Assembly: GCA_963754645.1 (NCBI GenBank)
Contig: CAVWGP010000012.1
Span: forward strand, 868,001 to 932,000
DNA from: CAVWGP01 sp963754645
GTDB taxonomy: Bacteria; Pseudomonadota; Alphaproteobacteria; Bin65
Length of the DNA: 64,000 nucleotides
Direction: 5' to 3'
Position 1 is the first letter of the stretch, and every line of letters begins with the position of its first letter. A program made the position numbers and the translations under genes. Below, one piece after another: positions 9,315-18,459 of this stretch. The notes under the pieces are model-generated. The model saw nothing but the letters and a program-made list of their open reading frames with translations, made no database searches and was not told where the DNA came from.

Positions 9315-10450
9315 CCGCGAACGAGCCGCGCTGGACCGTCGGCATCGAGGAGGAATATCTCCTCGTCGACCGCAAGAGCCGGGATCTGGCGCACGGCCGG
9401 CCCGACGCCTTCATGACGGCGCTCGAAAAAAACTCGGCGACCGGATGAGGCCGGAGTTTCTCACCTCCCAGGTCGAGGTCGCGACCAAGATTTGCGCCGA
9501 CATCGCCGAGGCGCGGCGCGAGCTCGTGCGCCTGCGCCGCACCGCGGCCGAGACGGCGGCCGAATTCGGCCTCGCCATCGTCGCCGCTTCGACCCATCCC
9601 TTCGCCGGCCACGAAAACACGACGCACACCGACATGGACCGCTACCGGATTCTGGCCCGCGACCTGCAGGGCGTCGGCCGGCGCCTGCTGATCTGCGGCA
9701 TGCATGTCCATGCCGGGATCGACGACGACGAGCTGCGCATCGATCTGATGTCGCAAATTCCCTATTTCCTGCCGCATTTCCTGGCGCTCAGCACGTCGTC
9801 GCCGTTCTGGCGCGGCGAGGATACGGGGCTCAAATCCTACCGCATCGCCGTGTTCGACGAGTTGCCGCGCACCGGAATCCCGGAACAGTTCGACAGTTGG
9901 GGCGAATATCAGCGCCATGTCGATGTGCTGATCCGCGCCGGATTGATCGACGAGCCCTCGAAGCTGTGGTGGGACGTGCGTCCCTCGGCGCGCTTCCCGA
10001 CCCTCGAAATGCGCCTCACCGACATTCCGACATTGGTCGGCGACACGCTTGTCGATCGCCGCCCTCTATGTTTGCGCCTTGCGCATGCTGTGGCGCCTGA
10101 AGCGCGGCAATCAGCGCTGGCGGCGCTACGCCGCGATGCTGATCGGCGAAAACCGCTGGCGCGCCCAGCGCTACGGCATCGACGAGGGCCTGGTCGATTT
10201 CGGCAAGGGCGCGATCGTGCCCTATCCGCTGCTGCTCGACGAGATCATCGAGCTGGTCGGCGAAGACGCGCAGGCCCTCGGCTGCGCGCGCGAAATCGCG
10301 GCGGCGCGCGACATCCTGGTGCGCGGCACCAGCGCCCACCGCCAGCGCGCGACCTACGAGAACGCGCTCGAAGCCGGCGCCGACAAGCGCGAGGCGCTGG
10401 TCGCCGTGGTCGATATGCTGATCGCGGAAACCGTGGCCGGAACCGAATGA
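9311..10450 (+). CDS. ybdK: Carboxylate-amine ligase YbdK / glutamate-cysteine ligase type 2 (two frameshifts)
   Basis: ATP-grasp-like ligase with weak glutamate-cysteine ligase activity in characterised members. Segments in order: WTVGIEEEYLLVDRKS; RPEFLTSQVEVATKICADI; ASTHPFAGHENTTHTDMDRY; GMHVHAGIDDDELR; WWDVRPSARFPTLEMRLTDI; then SIAALYVCALRMLWRLKRGN. Two shifts break it: an A7 run at 9426-9432 where A8 is needed (ALEKKLGDRMRPEF), and one extra T in CTTGTCG near 10049 (DTLSIAALY). With both repaired the protein is of full family length. It is coupled by ATGA to the upstream amidohydrolase. Confidence 0.85.
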
Positions 10451-10471
10451 ACGCCGGCCTCGCCCGCGCGA

Positions 10472-10840
10472 TCATTCTTCGATCGGCGCGCGTTTCTTCC
10501 GGGTTTTCACGTCGCCGCGCTGGCGCCGAGTCTGGTCCTGCAATTGGCGGCGCGCCGCGTCGAAGGCGTCGCGGATCGCGATATTCGGATCTTCGTGCCA
10601 TTGATGGCGCGCCTTGCTCGGCCGCACCGCGACCTCGCGCTTGCCCGGCAGCACGAGATGGACGCGCACATTGTAGACATTGCCCTTGCGCTGATGTTTT
10701 TCCGGCGCGTGGACGACGACGCGGCACGCCGTCATGCGGCCGTGAAACTGCTCGAGATGGCCGATTTCGCTCTTGATCCGCTCGCGCAACGCATCGGACG
10801 AGCCCATGTTCTCGAAAACGATTTGCGGTTCCACTTCCAT
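10472..10840 (-). CDS. hpf: Ribosome hibernation / translation inhibitor protein (HPF-RaiA family, short form)
   Basis: A 122-residue protein with MEVEPQIVFENMGSSDALRE and HAPEKHQRKGNVYNVRVHLV, the beta-sheet core of the HPF/YfiA (sigma-54 modulation) fold, followed by a basic tail (TRRQRGDVKTRKKRA). Family members bind the 30S decoding centre in stationary phase. It lacks the long C-terminal dimerisation domain of long-form HPF. It converges with the YbdK-like gene, leaving 21 bases between stops. The 205 bases upstream (10841-11045) show nothing I can name beyond promoter space for the two divergent genes. Confidence 0.85.
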   Translation of the reverse strand: MEVEPQIVFENMGSSDALRERIKSEIGHLEQFHGRMTACRVVVHAPEKHQRKGNVYNVRVHLVLPGKREVAVRPSKARHQWHEDPNIAIRDAFDAARRQLQDQTRRQRGDVKTRKKRAPIEE

Positions 10841-11045
10841 CGGCCGATCCCCCCTTGGCGTTGCGCGCGGGCAATCAAGCGCTCACCCGCGCCGCCCGCC
10901 TTGATCCCCGTCAATTCGCACAGCCTCGGCGAATTACGTGCAAGACGGGTATCACGGGGATAAATGGCCAGGCAAGGCTGGACTTCGACGCGCGCCGGAA
11001 GCAGCTTGTCGGCCAACTCGATCACCCGCAGCGACGAGGACGCCG

Positions 11046-11340
11046 ATGGACGACAAGACCCGCATCGAACTTGAGGCCGCCGCGTTCCGGCGCCTGGTCG
11101 AGCATCTGCGCCAGCGCACCGACGTGCAGAACATCGATTTGATGAACCTGTCCGGCTTCTGCCGCAATTGCCTGTCGAAGTGGTATTTGGCGGCGGCGCA
11201 GGAGCAGGGGCGTCACGCTCAGCGATCCCGAGGCGCGCGAGATCGTCTACGGCATGCCCTACGAGGAGTGGAAGGCGAAGCACCAGAACGAAGCCTCCGC
11301 CGACCAGAAAACGGCGTTCGACAAATCCCACAAGCACTAA
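11046..11340 (+). CDS. DUF1244 family protein (one frameshift)
   Basis: A small protein of about 97 residues conserved in proteobacteria, function unknown. The first frame gives MDDKTRIELEAAAFRRLVEH and DLMNLSGFCRNCLSKWYLAA; the second gives SDPEAREIVYGMPYEEWKAK and ends KSHKH at 11340. The frames meet at GGGGC near 11206-11210; with three Gs instead of four the protein reads AQEQGVTLSDPEAREIV, the expected family sequence. The CRNC pair and the YGMPYEEWK motif are diagnostic. It lies directly upstream of gapR on the same strand. Confidence 0.85.
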
Positions 11341-11364
11341 CCCCGGAAAAAAACGGAGCAGAGA

Positions 11365-11646
11365 ATGGCAGACGGCAGCGGCCACGCACCGCGCACGGAC
11401 AAAAAAGCAAAAGTCGGCGGAGTCGCCAATGACGCGTTGCGCGCCTTCATCGAGCGCATCGAGCGGCTCGAAGAGGAGAAGCGCGCCCTCGCCGGCGATA
11501 TTCGCGAGGTCTATTCCGAAGCCAAGGGGACCGGCTTCGAGCCCAAGATCATGCGCAAGGTCGTCTCGCTTCGCCGCATGAACGCCGCGGACCGCGACGA
11601 GGAAGAGGCGCTGCTCGAGGCTTATCGCGCCGCGGTCGGGGTCTAG
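11365..11646 (+). CDS. gapR: GapR nucleoid-associated protein (DUF2312)
   Basis: A 93-residue protein; NDALRAFIERIERLEEEKRA is the coiled-coil core and EAKGTGFEPKIMRKVVSLRR the DNA-contacting segment of GapR. In Caulobacter GapR encircles overtwisted AT-rich DNA ahead of forks and polymerases and is needed for growth. An AGAGAATGG ribosome site precedes ATG 11365. The gene is limited mainly to alphaproteobacteria and so supports the lineage call. It may be cotranscribed with the DUF1244 gene 24 bases upstream. Confidence 0.95.
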   Translation: MADGSGHAPRTDKKAKVGGVANDALRAFIERIERLEEEKRALAGDIREVYSEAKGTGFEPKIMRKVVSLRRMNAADRDEEEALLEAYRAAVGV

Positions 11647-11704
11647 GCGCGGCGCGGCGCCGCAACGCCGCCGCTTGCGGCATCGCGGCCTCGCTGCCCG
11701 GTCG

Positions 11705-12196
11705 TTACATATTCTTGTCGTTCGGATCGTGCAGGATGTCGAAGGATATCAGCACGACCGGCACCTTGCCGGTATTCTGCCACCAATGCGACGTGCCCTT
11801 GGATTCCTTGCCGACTTCGCCGGCCTTGTGGACGATCGGCACCGAGCAATTGCTGGCATGCTCGAGGATTTGGCCCGAGACCACATAGATCAGCGCCGGC
11901 CGCTCGGCATGGCTGTGCCAGGGCACGATGCCGCCGGGCTGGATTTCCAGCTTGCGGGTGCGCATCGTGTAGCCCTTGGCCGCGATCTTTTCGTTGGCAA
12001 GGTCGAGCGTCGATAGAACCTTGTCGGTGACGGCCTTGGGGCCGTGGCCGGCGTTCTTGACCGCGTCGACCTTCATCTTGTCGGGCGGGCATTCTCCGGC
12101 TTGCGCGGCGCCGGCGGCGATCGAGAGCGCGCCGAAAGCGATGGCCGCCATCGACGCAGTGCGCGCGATGCGGCTTGAATGGCGATTGAACAACAT
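11705..12196 (-). CDS. Secreted cupin-domain protein
   Basis: A 163-residue protein with a signal peptide (IARTASMAAIAFGALSIAAG, cleavage near AQA-GEC) and one cupin barrel. Motif 1 is PGGIVPWHSHAERPALIYVV with its two histidines and glutamate; motif 2 is weaker, around EVGKESKGTSHWWQNTG. It probably binds a metal in the periplasm; substrate unknown. Start ATG 12196 is set by the signal peptide and by AGGAGC 11 bases upstream; longer reading frames on this strand lack both. Confidence 0.87.
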   Translation of the reverse strand: MLFNRHSSRIARTASMAAIAFGALSIAAGAAQAGECPPDKMKVDAVKNAGHGPKAVTDKVLSTLDLANEKIAAKGYTMRTRKLEIQPGGIVPWHSHAERPALIYVVSGQILEHASNCSVPIVHKAGEVGKESKGTSHWWQNTGKVPVVLISFDILHDPNDKNM

Positions 12197-12338
12197 GATG
12201 TCTTGCTCCTTTGTTGGCATGGCGCGCGGCGTCGGATGTCCGCGTCGTCGAGGAGCAAGATGGCGGAGCCGCGGCGATAACTGAAATGCCGCTTGGTATT
12301 GGTATCGATAAACCAGGCCTATCGGGGCGGCCGGCGCC

Positions 12339-13112
12339 TCAATGAATAAGCCGCGCGCCGGCCGCATCGGGCACTTTCAGCCCGATCGCGGTCAATTGCT
12401 TGTCGAGATCGGTCTTCCACATTTGGCGCAATTCTTCGTTGCCCCAGCGCCGTATGCCGAAGGTGACGGCCGAGGCGCTGAAGCGCGAATTCGCCGAGCC
12501 GAACGTATCGAGCCCGTGCGGGTACCATTTGTCGATCGATTTCTGCGCGTCGGCGGGCCCCGCCTTGCACAGATCCTGGTAACGCGGGTCGGTCATCACG
12601 TCGCGGATGCGGCGGGCGCCGAACGAGGCGTGAAAGCGCTCTTCCTGCACCATCGTCGTCATCTCGCGCGCGAAGGGCGCGAAGCTCGAATCCTCGAAGG
12701 CGCGCAGGTGGTACCAGGCCACATGATCGAGCAGGAAACAAAAGCCGCAGAGATCGACCCAGCTATCGAAGGGCACATTGAAGACATGCAGCAGGTGCTC
12801 GCCCATCTTCGCTTGCAACAGCTTGCCCGCCATCGCCTCGCCTTCGGGGCCGAAGGTCTTGAGCAGGCGGCAATCGATGAAGCCCTGATGAGCCTCGTCG
12901 GCGCAAATCTGCGCCTGGGCGAAGCGATCCTCGGCGGTCGGACCCTTGTTGATCCAGGGCTGGTGCTGCTCGACCGAGGCGAATTCGGTCGAGGCCAGGG
13001 CATAGACGATCTTGAGCAGCGTATCGCGGTAATCCGCCGGCATCTGCTCGACGGTCTCGATCTTGCGCATGCCCTTCAAGTCGCCCCACATGACGCTGCG
13101 GGAAACGCTCAT
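12339..13112 (-). CDS. PaaA/PaaC-like diiron ferritin-fold protein (phenylacetate-CoA oxygenase family)
   Basis: A 257-residue four-helix protein matching the phenylacetate-CoA epoxidase (PaaA_PaaC) family. Likely iron ligands are in STEFASVEQH (E43 or E48), CADEAHQGF (about residues 70-78) and MVQEERFHASFG (ExxH at 167-171). The GDLKGMRKIETVEQMPADYR N-terminus is typical. The companion subunits PaaB, C, D and E are not here, so this is a stand-alone relative. AAGGAG precedes ATG 13112. The upstream neighbour is an acyl-CoA ligase, consistent with oxidation of a CoA thioester, but the substrate is inference only. Confidence 0.82.
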   Translation of the reverse strand: MSVSRSVMWGDLKGMRKIETVEQMPADYRDTLLKIVYALASTEFASVEQHQPWINKGPTAEDRFAQAQICADEAHQGFIDCRLLKTFGPEGEAMAGKLLQAKMGEHLLHVFNVPFDSWVDLCGFCFLLDHVAWYHLRAFEDSSFAPFAREMTTMVQEERFHASFGARRIRDVMTDPRYQDLCKAGPADAQKSIDKWYPHGLDTFGSANSRFSASAVTFGIRRWGNEELRQMWKTDLDKQLTAIGLKVPDAAGARLIH

Positions 13113-13213
13113 TCGCCGGCTCCTTCGATCTATTCTGGCTTGGCCGAATGTCGCACGCGTCGGCGCCGCTGCCAATGGCCGACGCCATCGGCCGGCCATG
13201 CGCGCGCCGGCCG

Positions 13214-14767
13214 CTATGCACGCGCGTGGGTCTTGCGCAGCTCGTTCTTCAGCACCTTGCCGAGCGCGCTTTTCGGGAAATTGGCGACGAAGGCGTAGCG
13301 CCGCGGCACTTTGTAGCCGCCAAGATGCTGGCGGCAATGGGCATCGATCTCGGCCGCGTTCGCGGCCGCGCTTGGCTTCAGCACGATGACGGCCATCACG
13401 GTTTCGCCGAGGCGCGCATCCGGCGCGCCGATGACGGCGGCTTCGGCAATCGCCGGGTGACGGTGCAGCACCGCCTCGACCTCCGCGCAATAGACGTTCT
13501 CGCCGCCGGTGATGACCATGTCTTTGAGGCGATCGAGCAGATAGACGTAGCCTTCGGCATCGATGCGCGCCAAATCGCCGGTGTGCAGCCAGCCGTCGCG
13601 GAACGCGGCCGCGGTTTCTTCGGGCCGGTTCAAGTAGCCTTTGGCGATATTCGGCCCGCGGGCGATGAGTTCGCCGGCGGCGCCGGGCGCTACTTCGTGT
13701 CCATCGGGCGCCACGACGCGCAGCTCGCTCAGCAGGTTGGGCTTGCCGACCGAAACGATCGGGCCGCTGCGATCGCCTGTCGCCGCCGCCCGCGCGATCG
13801 CGGCGCGGAAGTCGCGCGCATCGAAAATCGTCAGATCGGGCGCGGTTTCGGTGAGGCCGTAGCAATTGAGAATATCGACCGCCGGGAAGGCTTGGGCCAG
13901 GCGCTCGATCCATTCCACCGCCATCGGCGCGGCGCCGTAGATGAGCTTGCGCAGGCTGCCGAGATCGGCCTTGCCCAAGCCAGGGTCCGACAGGAGCGCG
14001 ATCAGCATGGTCGGGACCGTGACCGTCGCCGTCGCCCGCGCGCGCGCGACGCGGTCGAAGAACGCCGCCGGCGAAAAGGCCGGCAGATAGCATTGCGCCG
14101 CGCCCTGCAGCAGCCAGCCGGTCGCGAGCAGGTCGGCGGAATGGAACATCGGCGCGACATGGAGAAACACGTCGTCGCGCCGCGCCCCAACGCCGGCCGC
14201 AAAGGCCACGGCATTCGACAGGATATTGCCATGGCTGATCCGCACGCCCTTGGCGCGGCCGGTCGTCCCGCCGGTGTAAAGCAAGATGGCATCCTCGTCG
14301 GCCGCCACCGCCGCCGGAGCGGCCGGCGCAGCGCGCGCGATCGTATCTTCATAGTGCGCCGCGTCGGCGCCGGTGCAGTCGCCGACGATCTCGGCGCGTT
14401 CGCGCCACGGGGCCAGCGCGGGGTGTTTCAGCATGTCCGCGAACGGCGCTTCGACGAATAGCCGGCGGCATTCCGCGTCGCCGGCAATCTCGCCGATCTC
14501 GGCCGGTGCCAGGCGAAAATTGATCGGCACCGGAACAATTCCCGCCCAGTAACCGCCCCACAACATTTCCTCGGTGCGGAAGCCGTTGCGCGCCACGATG
14601 CCGAAGCGCTCGCCGCGCTTGATGCCGAGCGCCGCAAGCGCGCCGGCAAAGCGCGCGACCCTGTCGCCGAATTCGCGCCACGTGTAAGGCCGCGCCGTAT
14701 CAAGGATCGCGATCCGCGCGGGATTGTGTCGAACCGTCGAACCCAGCGCCTGCGCAAGATTGAGCAT
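13214..14767 (-). CDS. AMP-binding acyl-CoA synthetase
   Basis: A 517-residue ANL-superfamily ligase that activates a carboxylic acid as acyl-AMP and then acyl-CoA. The P-loop is AILLYTGGTTGRAKGVRISH, then YGLTETAPDLTIFD, the hinge GWLHTGDLARIDAEGYVYLL and the C-terminal lysine in PKSALGKVLKNELRK. The substrate is unknown; lack of an extended N-terminus suggests a medium-chain or aromatic acid. It follows the EamA gene by 13 bases and precedes the PaaA-like gene by 101, so all are probably on one transcript. Confidence 0.9.
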   Translation of the reverse strand: MLNLAQALGSTVRHNPARIAILDTARPYTWREFGDRVARFAGALAALGIKRGERFGIVARNGFRTEEMLWGGYWAGIVPVPINFRLAPAEIGEIAGDAECRRLFVEAPFADMLKHPALAPWRERAEIVGDCTGADAAHYEDTIARAAPAAPAAVAADEDAILLYTGGTTGRAKGVRISHGNILSNAVAFAAGVGARRDDVFLHVAPMFHSADLLATGWLLQGAAQCYLPAFSPAAFFDRVARARATATVTVPTMLIALLSDPGLGKADLGSLRKLIYGAAPMAVEWIERLAQAFPAVDILNCYGLTETAPDLTIFDARDFRAAIARAAATGDRSGPIVSVGKPNLLSELRVVAPDGHEVAPGAAGELIARGPNIAKGYLNRPEETAAAFRDGWLHTGDLARIDAEGYVYLLDRLKDMVITGGENVYCAEVEAVLHRHPAIAEAAVIGAPDARLGETVMAVIVLKPSAAANAAEIDAHCRQHLGGYKVPRRYAFVANFPKSALGKVLKNELRKTHARA

Positions 14768-14780
14768 CACGCGACCCGGA

Positions 14781-15674
14781 TCAGCGATTGGCGAGGGCGA
14801 CGCCGGCGGCGGCCAGCGCCATGCCGAGCAGCGCCGGCCAGCCGAAGCCTTCGCCGAACAGGGCGAAACCCATCAGCGCCGCGGTCGGCGGCACGAGATA
14901 GAACAGGCTCGCGACCTTCGCCGCGGCGCCGCGCCGGATCAGCCACATCAGCAGCGTCCAGGTGAATACCGAGCCGACAAGGGCGAGCCATAGAAGCGCA
15001 ATAACGAAATCGCCGGTCCACGAAACGGCGCGGCTTTCGAAAGCCAGGGCGAGACCCGCCATGCAGAGAAGCGCCGCGCCGTATTGTATGACGCCGCCGG
15101 CGGCGAGATCGATGCCGGTGCAATATTTTTTCTGGTAGAGCGAGCCGATCGTGATGCCGATCAAGGCGGCGACGCAGAACACGTAACCGAGCGCCGAGCC
15201 CTCGCCGAGCGCGAGCTTTTCGCGCAGCACGAGCACGATGCCGATCAGGCCCAGGACCAGGCCGAGCCATTGCCGCGGACGCACCCGCTCGCCCAGCATC
15301 GGGCCGACGACGGTCGCCGTCAGCACCGGCTGCAGCCCGACGATGACGGCGGACACGCCGGCGGGCACGCCGGTGGCGATGCCGGCGAAAACGCCGCCGA
15401 GATAGAACACGTGCATGGCGACGCCGACGACGGCGGCGTGGCCGTAATCCCGCCAGCGCCGCGGCCAGCGCGCGCCGGCAACAAGCGCCAGCGGCACCAC
15501 GGCGAGGCAGGCGATGGCGAAACGCAGCGCCAGGAACGTCGCCGTTTCGGCGTGCGGCAATCCGAGCTTGGCGAACACGAAGCCGGTCGACCAAAAGACG
15601 ACGAACAGGCCCGGCACGCCGAGATCGATCAGCGACCGGCCCGGTGCCAGCGGCGACGTTGCCGGCGGCGTCAC
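14781..15674 (-). CDS. EamA-family (DMT) transporter
   Basis: A 297-residue ten-helix drug/metabolite transporter with two EamA repeats. Helices include GLFVVFWSTGFVFAKLGLPH, GIATGVPAGVSAVIVGLQPV, WLGLVLGLIGIVLVLREKL and a last LLGMALAAAGVALANR. Start is GTG 15674, giving a GTGA overlap with the tyrA stop, so it is coupled to tyrA. Its position in an aromatic amino acid operon suggests export of an amino acid or related compound, which is inference. Confidence 0.88.
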   Translation of the reverse strand: MTPPATSPLAPGRSLIDLGVPGLFVVFWSTGFVFAKLGLPHAETATFLALRFAIACLAVVPLALVAGARWPRRWRDYGHAAVVGVAMHVFYLGGVFAGIATGVPAGVSAVIVGLQPVLTATVVGPMLGERVRPRQWLGLVLGLIGIVLVLREKLALGEGSALGYVFCVAALIGITIGSLYQKKYCTGIDLAAGGVIQYGAALLCMAGLALAFESRAVSWTGDFVIALLWLALVGSVFTWTLLMWLIRRGAAAKVASLFYLVPPTAALMGFALFGEGFGWPALLGMALAAAGVALANR

Positions 15675-16564
15675 GCCTGCTTGGCCTGGATTAGGCTGCG
15701 CCGGATCGCGCGGGTGCGGGTGAAATAGTCCTGCAGCTTGTCGCCGTCGCCGCGGCGCACCGCGCGCTGCAGCTCGCTCAAATCCTCGTTGAAGCGCCCG
15801 AGCAGCTCGATCACCGCGTCCTTGTTGGTCAGGAACACGTCGCGCCACATGACGGGATCGGAGGCCGCGATGCGCGTGAAGTCGCGGAAGCCGCCGGCCG
15901 AGAATTTGATGACCTCGCGCTTCATGTCGGTTTCGAGATCGGTCGCGGTGCCGACGATGGTGTAGGCGATGAGATGCGGCAGGTGCGAGGTGATGGCGAG
16001 CACCAGATCGTGGTGCTTGGCGTCCATGATCTCGACGTTCATCCCGGCGCGGCGCCACAAATTGCGCACCGCGCGCACGGCTTTGGCGTCGGTTCCCTCG
16101 GGCGGCGTGAGGATGCACCAGCGGCCGTCGAACAGCTCGGCGAAGCCGGATTCCGGCCCGGAATGCTCGGTGCCGGCGACGGGGTGGCCGGGGACGATGT
16201 GCGCATGCGACGGCAGCGCCGCCACCATGTCGTCGCGCGCCCGGGTCTTGCACGAGCCGACATCGGTCACGATCGCGCCGCGCTTGAGATGCGCCGCGAT
16301 CGCGGCGGCCACGGGCTTGATCGCCAGCATCGGCACGGCGATGACGACGAGGTCGCTGTCCGCGACGCTCTTGCCGATATCGGCTTCGGCGCGGTCGATG
16401 AAGCCGAGTTCCAGCGCCTTGGCGCGCACCGCGGGCTTGGCATCGAAACCGACGATTTCGCCGGCGAGATGCTGCTTCTTCAGCACCCAGCCGAGCGACG
16501 AGCCGACCAGGCCGAGGCCGATCAGCGTGACGCGATCGAAATGGACCGGAGTCGTTGTCGGCAT
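15671..16564 (-). CDS. tyrA: Prephenate / cyclohexadienyl dehydrogenase
   Basis: Oxidatively decarboxylates prephenate or arogenate on the way to tyrosine. It has 297 residues: Rossmann motif VTLIGLGLVGSSLGW (GLGLVGSS), VVIAVPMLAIKPVAAA, IVTDVGSCK, the substrate loop GHPVAGTEHSGPESGFAELF and the C-terminal dimer segment KFSAGGFRDFTRIAASDPVM. No ACT domain is present, so feedback control through one is not expected. It sits 3 bases after hisC; in this order (aroQ-hisC-tyrA) the three make tyrosine or phenylalanine precursors. Confidence 0.95.
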   Translation of the reverse strand: MPTTTPVHFDRVTLIGLGLVGSSLGWVLKKQHLAGEIVGFDAKPAVRAKALELGFIDRAEADIGKSVADSDLVVIAVPMLAIKPVAAAIAAHLKRGAIVTDVGSCKTRARDDMVAALPSHAHIVPGHPVAGTEHSGPESGFAELFDGRWCILTPPEGTDAKAVRAVRNLWRRAGMNVEIMDAKHHDLVLAITSHLPHLIAYTIVGTATDLETDMKREVIKFSAGGFRDFTRIAASDPVMWRDVFLTNKDAVIELLGRFNEDLSELQRAVRRGDGDKLQDYFTRTRAIRRSLIQAKQA

Positions 16565-16567
16565 CGC

Positions 16568-17659
16568 CTAGGTCCGCAGAAAATCGCGCAGCGCATCGAC
16601 CACGGCGCGCATTTCGTGCTCCAGACCGACGGTGAAACGCAGATAGTCCGGCAGGCCGTAGCCCGCGACCTTGCGCGGAATGATGCCGCGGCCGATCAAA
16701 AACGCGTTCGCGGCCTCGGCGTCCTTGCCGGGCTGCTGGGGAAAGCGCACGAGCACGAAATTGCCGACCGAGGGCGGCACCGCGAGGCCGAGCGCCGTGC
16801 ACTGTTCGCTGAACCAGGGCAGCCAATGATCGTTGTGGGTCCGGGCGCGATCGGTGTGGGCGACGTCGGCGAGCGCCGCCACGCCGGCGGCCTGGGCCGG
16901 CAGCGTGACGTTGAACGGCCCGCGCACGCGATTGACGACATCGGCGATCGCGGCGGAGGTGTAAAGCCAGCCGAGGCGCAAGCCGGCGAGGCCGTAAATT
17001 TTCGAGAAGGTCCGCGTCATGATGACGTTGGGCGCGCGCGCCGCGAGATCGAGGCCGGCGCTGTAATCGTTGCGCGAGACGAACTCGGCATAGGCCGCAT
17101 CGACGACGAACAAGACGCGCTCCGGCAGGCCGCGATGCAGCCGGTCGATCTCGTCCTTGGCGATGTAGCTGCCGGTCGGATTGTTCGGGTTGGCGAGAAA
17201 GACGATGCGCGTCTTGTCGCTCACCTTGGCGAGCAGGGCATCGACATCGGTGCGCAGATTTTTTTCCTGGGCGACGACGGGCGTGGCGCCGGCGGCGAGC
17301 GTCGCGATCGGATACATGGCGAAGCCGTGCTCGGTGAACAGCACCTCGTCGCCAGGCCCGGCATAGGCCTTGGCGATGAGCGACAGCAATTCATCCGAGC
17401 CGTTGCCGCACACGATGCGCGCCGCATCGAGGCCGTGGTGCTTGGCGATGGCGGCGCGCAGATCGGCCGAGGCGCCGTCGGGGTAGCGATACAGTGTCTC
17501 GGCCAGCTTGCGATAGGCCTCGATCGCGCGCGGGCTCGGGCCGATGGCGCTCTCATTGGAGGCGAGCTTGATCGGCTCCTTGTGGCCGGCGGCTTTCGAT
17601 TCGCCGGGGACATAGGGAGATATCGAGAGAATTCCGGGACGGGGAATTGGCGCGGTCAT
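16568..17659 (-). CDS. hisC: Histidinol-phosphate / aromatic aminotransferase (HisC-type)
   Basis: A 363-residue fold-type I PLP enzyme. KLASNESAIGPSPRAIEAYR, RYPDGASADLRAAIAKHHGL, VFLANPNNPTGSYI and the PLP-lysine segment TRTFSKIYGLAGLRLGW are all present. Placed between chorismate mutase and tyrA, it most likely transaminates prephenate or 4-hydroxyphenylpyruvate as well as, or instead of, imidazole acetol phosphate. ATG 17659 overlaps the stop of the upstream gene by 4 bases. Confidence 0.93.
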   Translation of the reverse strand: MTAPIPRPGILSISPYVPGESKAAGHKEPIKLASNESAIGPSPRAIEAYRKLAETLYRYPDGASADLRAAIAKHHGLDAARIVCGNGSDELLSLIAKAYAGPGDEVLFTEHGFAMYPIATLAAGATPVVAQEKNLRTDVDALLAKVSDKTRIVFLANPNNPTGSYIAKDEIDRLHRGLPERVLFVVDAAYAEFVSRNDYSAGLDLAARAPNVIMTRTFSKIYGLAGLRLGWLYTSAAIADVVNRVRGPFNVTLPAQAAGVAALADVAHTDRARTHNDHWLPWFSEQCTALGLAVPPSVGNFVLVRFPQQPGKDAEAANAFLIGRGIIPRKVAGYGLPDYLRFTVGLEHEMRAVVDALRDFLRT

Positions 17660-18459
17660 GATGCCTCTGCAAAATTGTCGGGGCGCGGGCCGCTGGGTCC
17701 GAGCGGCCGCGGGTAAGCGCCGAGCCAAACGAAGCCGTAGACCTTGAACATCGGATCGTCGGGCTTCACATACCCTTGGAGCGCGAAAACGGAAAGTGGG
17801 TCGCGCAGCTTGCCCCGCCAAATTTTCGTTGCGCCGGCCGGCGCCTTGTCCGGCGGCGCCGCGATCAAGGTCGTGTCGTCGCCGCTGGGCCCGGGCCGTT
17901 CCCGGCTATAGACCAGCGCCTCGACAAGGCCATCCAGCGCGGCGGCATAGAACGGCAAACGGCCGCAGACATAGAACGGGTACTTCATCGCGCCGATGCC
18001 GCAATTCATCGCGAACCAGGATCGCGGCCCGCCCGCTGCCGGCAGGCGCGTGACCGCCAGGTCGGCGCCGTTGCTGGACAACACACCGACGCAGGCCGGC
18101 CCCGGCGCTGGCACGATCTCAATCGCCTCGCTGGCGAAATGTTCGCGCGCGACCCCGGCCACGGCGCGGTCCGCGACCACGCGCACGCCGCCCTGCTTCG
18201 CATAGGATGCCGCGATGAGCGCGCGCCAGATGCGGATCATCGAAGCCGCCTCGGCCGGATCGGCCGAGCGCGCCGCCAGCCGGCGCATGATTTGCGCCTC
18301 GCGCGCCGGGCGATAGATGGCGCGCTTGGGCGCCGCTGCCTTGCTCGCCCCGACCGATGCGACAAGCGCCGCGCGCCGCCGGATCAGATCGAAGATCGCA
18401 TCGTCGGCCGCGTCGATCTGGCGGCGAAGTTCGGCGAGCGGGTCGGCTTGGTCGTCCAT
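17656..18459 (-). CDS. aroQ: Chorismate mutase (AroQ) with an uncharacterised C-terminal domain
   Basis: Residues 1-90 form an AroQ-type chorismate mutase helix bundle: LAELRRQIDAADDAIFDLIR, then RRAALVASVGASKAA and RPAREAQIMRRLAA. About 175 further residues (from about 93) follow, with GGVRVVADRAVAGVAREHF, CVGVLSSNGADLAVTRLPAA and VYGFVWLGAYPRPL. This tail resembles neither a periplasmic signal nor an ACT domain and lacks a recognisable prephenate dehydratase signature. It is first in the operon; hisC starts within its stop codon. Confidence 0.87.
   Translation of the reverse strand: MDDQADPLAELRRQIDAADDAIFDLIRRRAALVASVGASKAAAPKRAIYRPAREAQIMRRLAARSADPAEAASMIRIWRALIAASYAKQGGVRVVADRAVAGVAREHFASEAIEIVPAPGPACVGVLSSNGADLAVTRLPAAGGPRSWFAMNCGIGAMKYPFYVCGRLPFYAAALDGLVEALVYSRERPGPSGDDTTLIAAPPDKAPAGATKIWRGKLRDPLSVFALQGYVKPDDPMFKVYGFVWLGAYPRPLGPSGPRPDNFAEAS

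Noticed and set aside
9311..10450. Programmed ribosomal frameshifting in ybdK
   Set aside because: The A7 site lacks a downstream pseudoknot or Shine-Dalgarno stimulator, a second unrelated shift occurs in the same gene, and the other seven shifts use different motifs.
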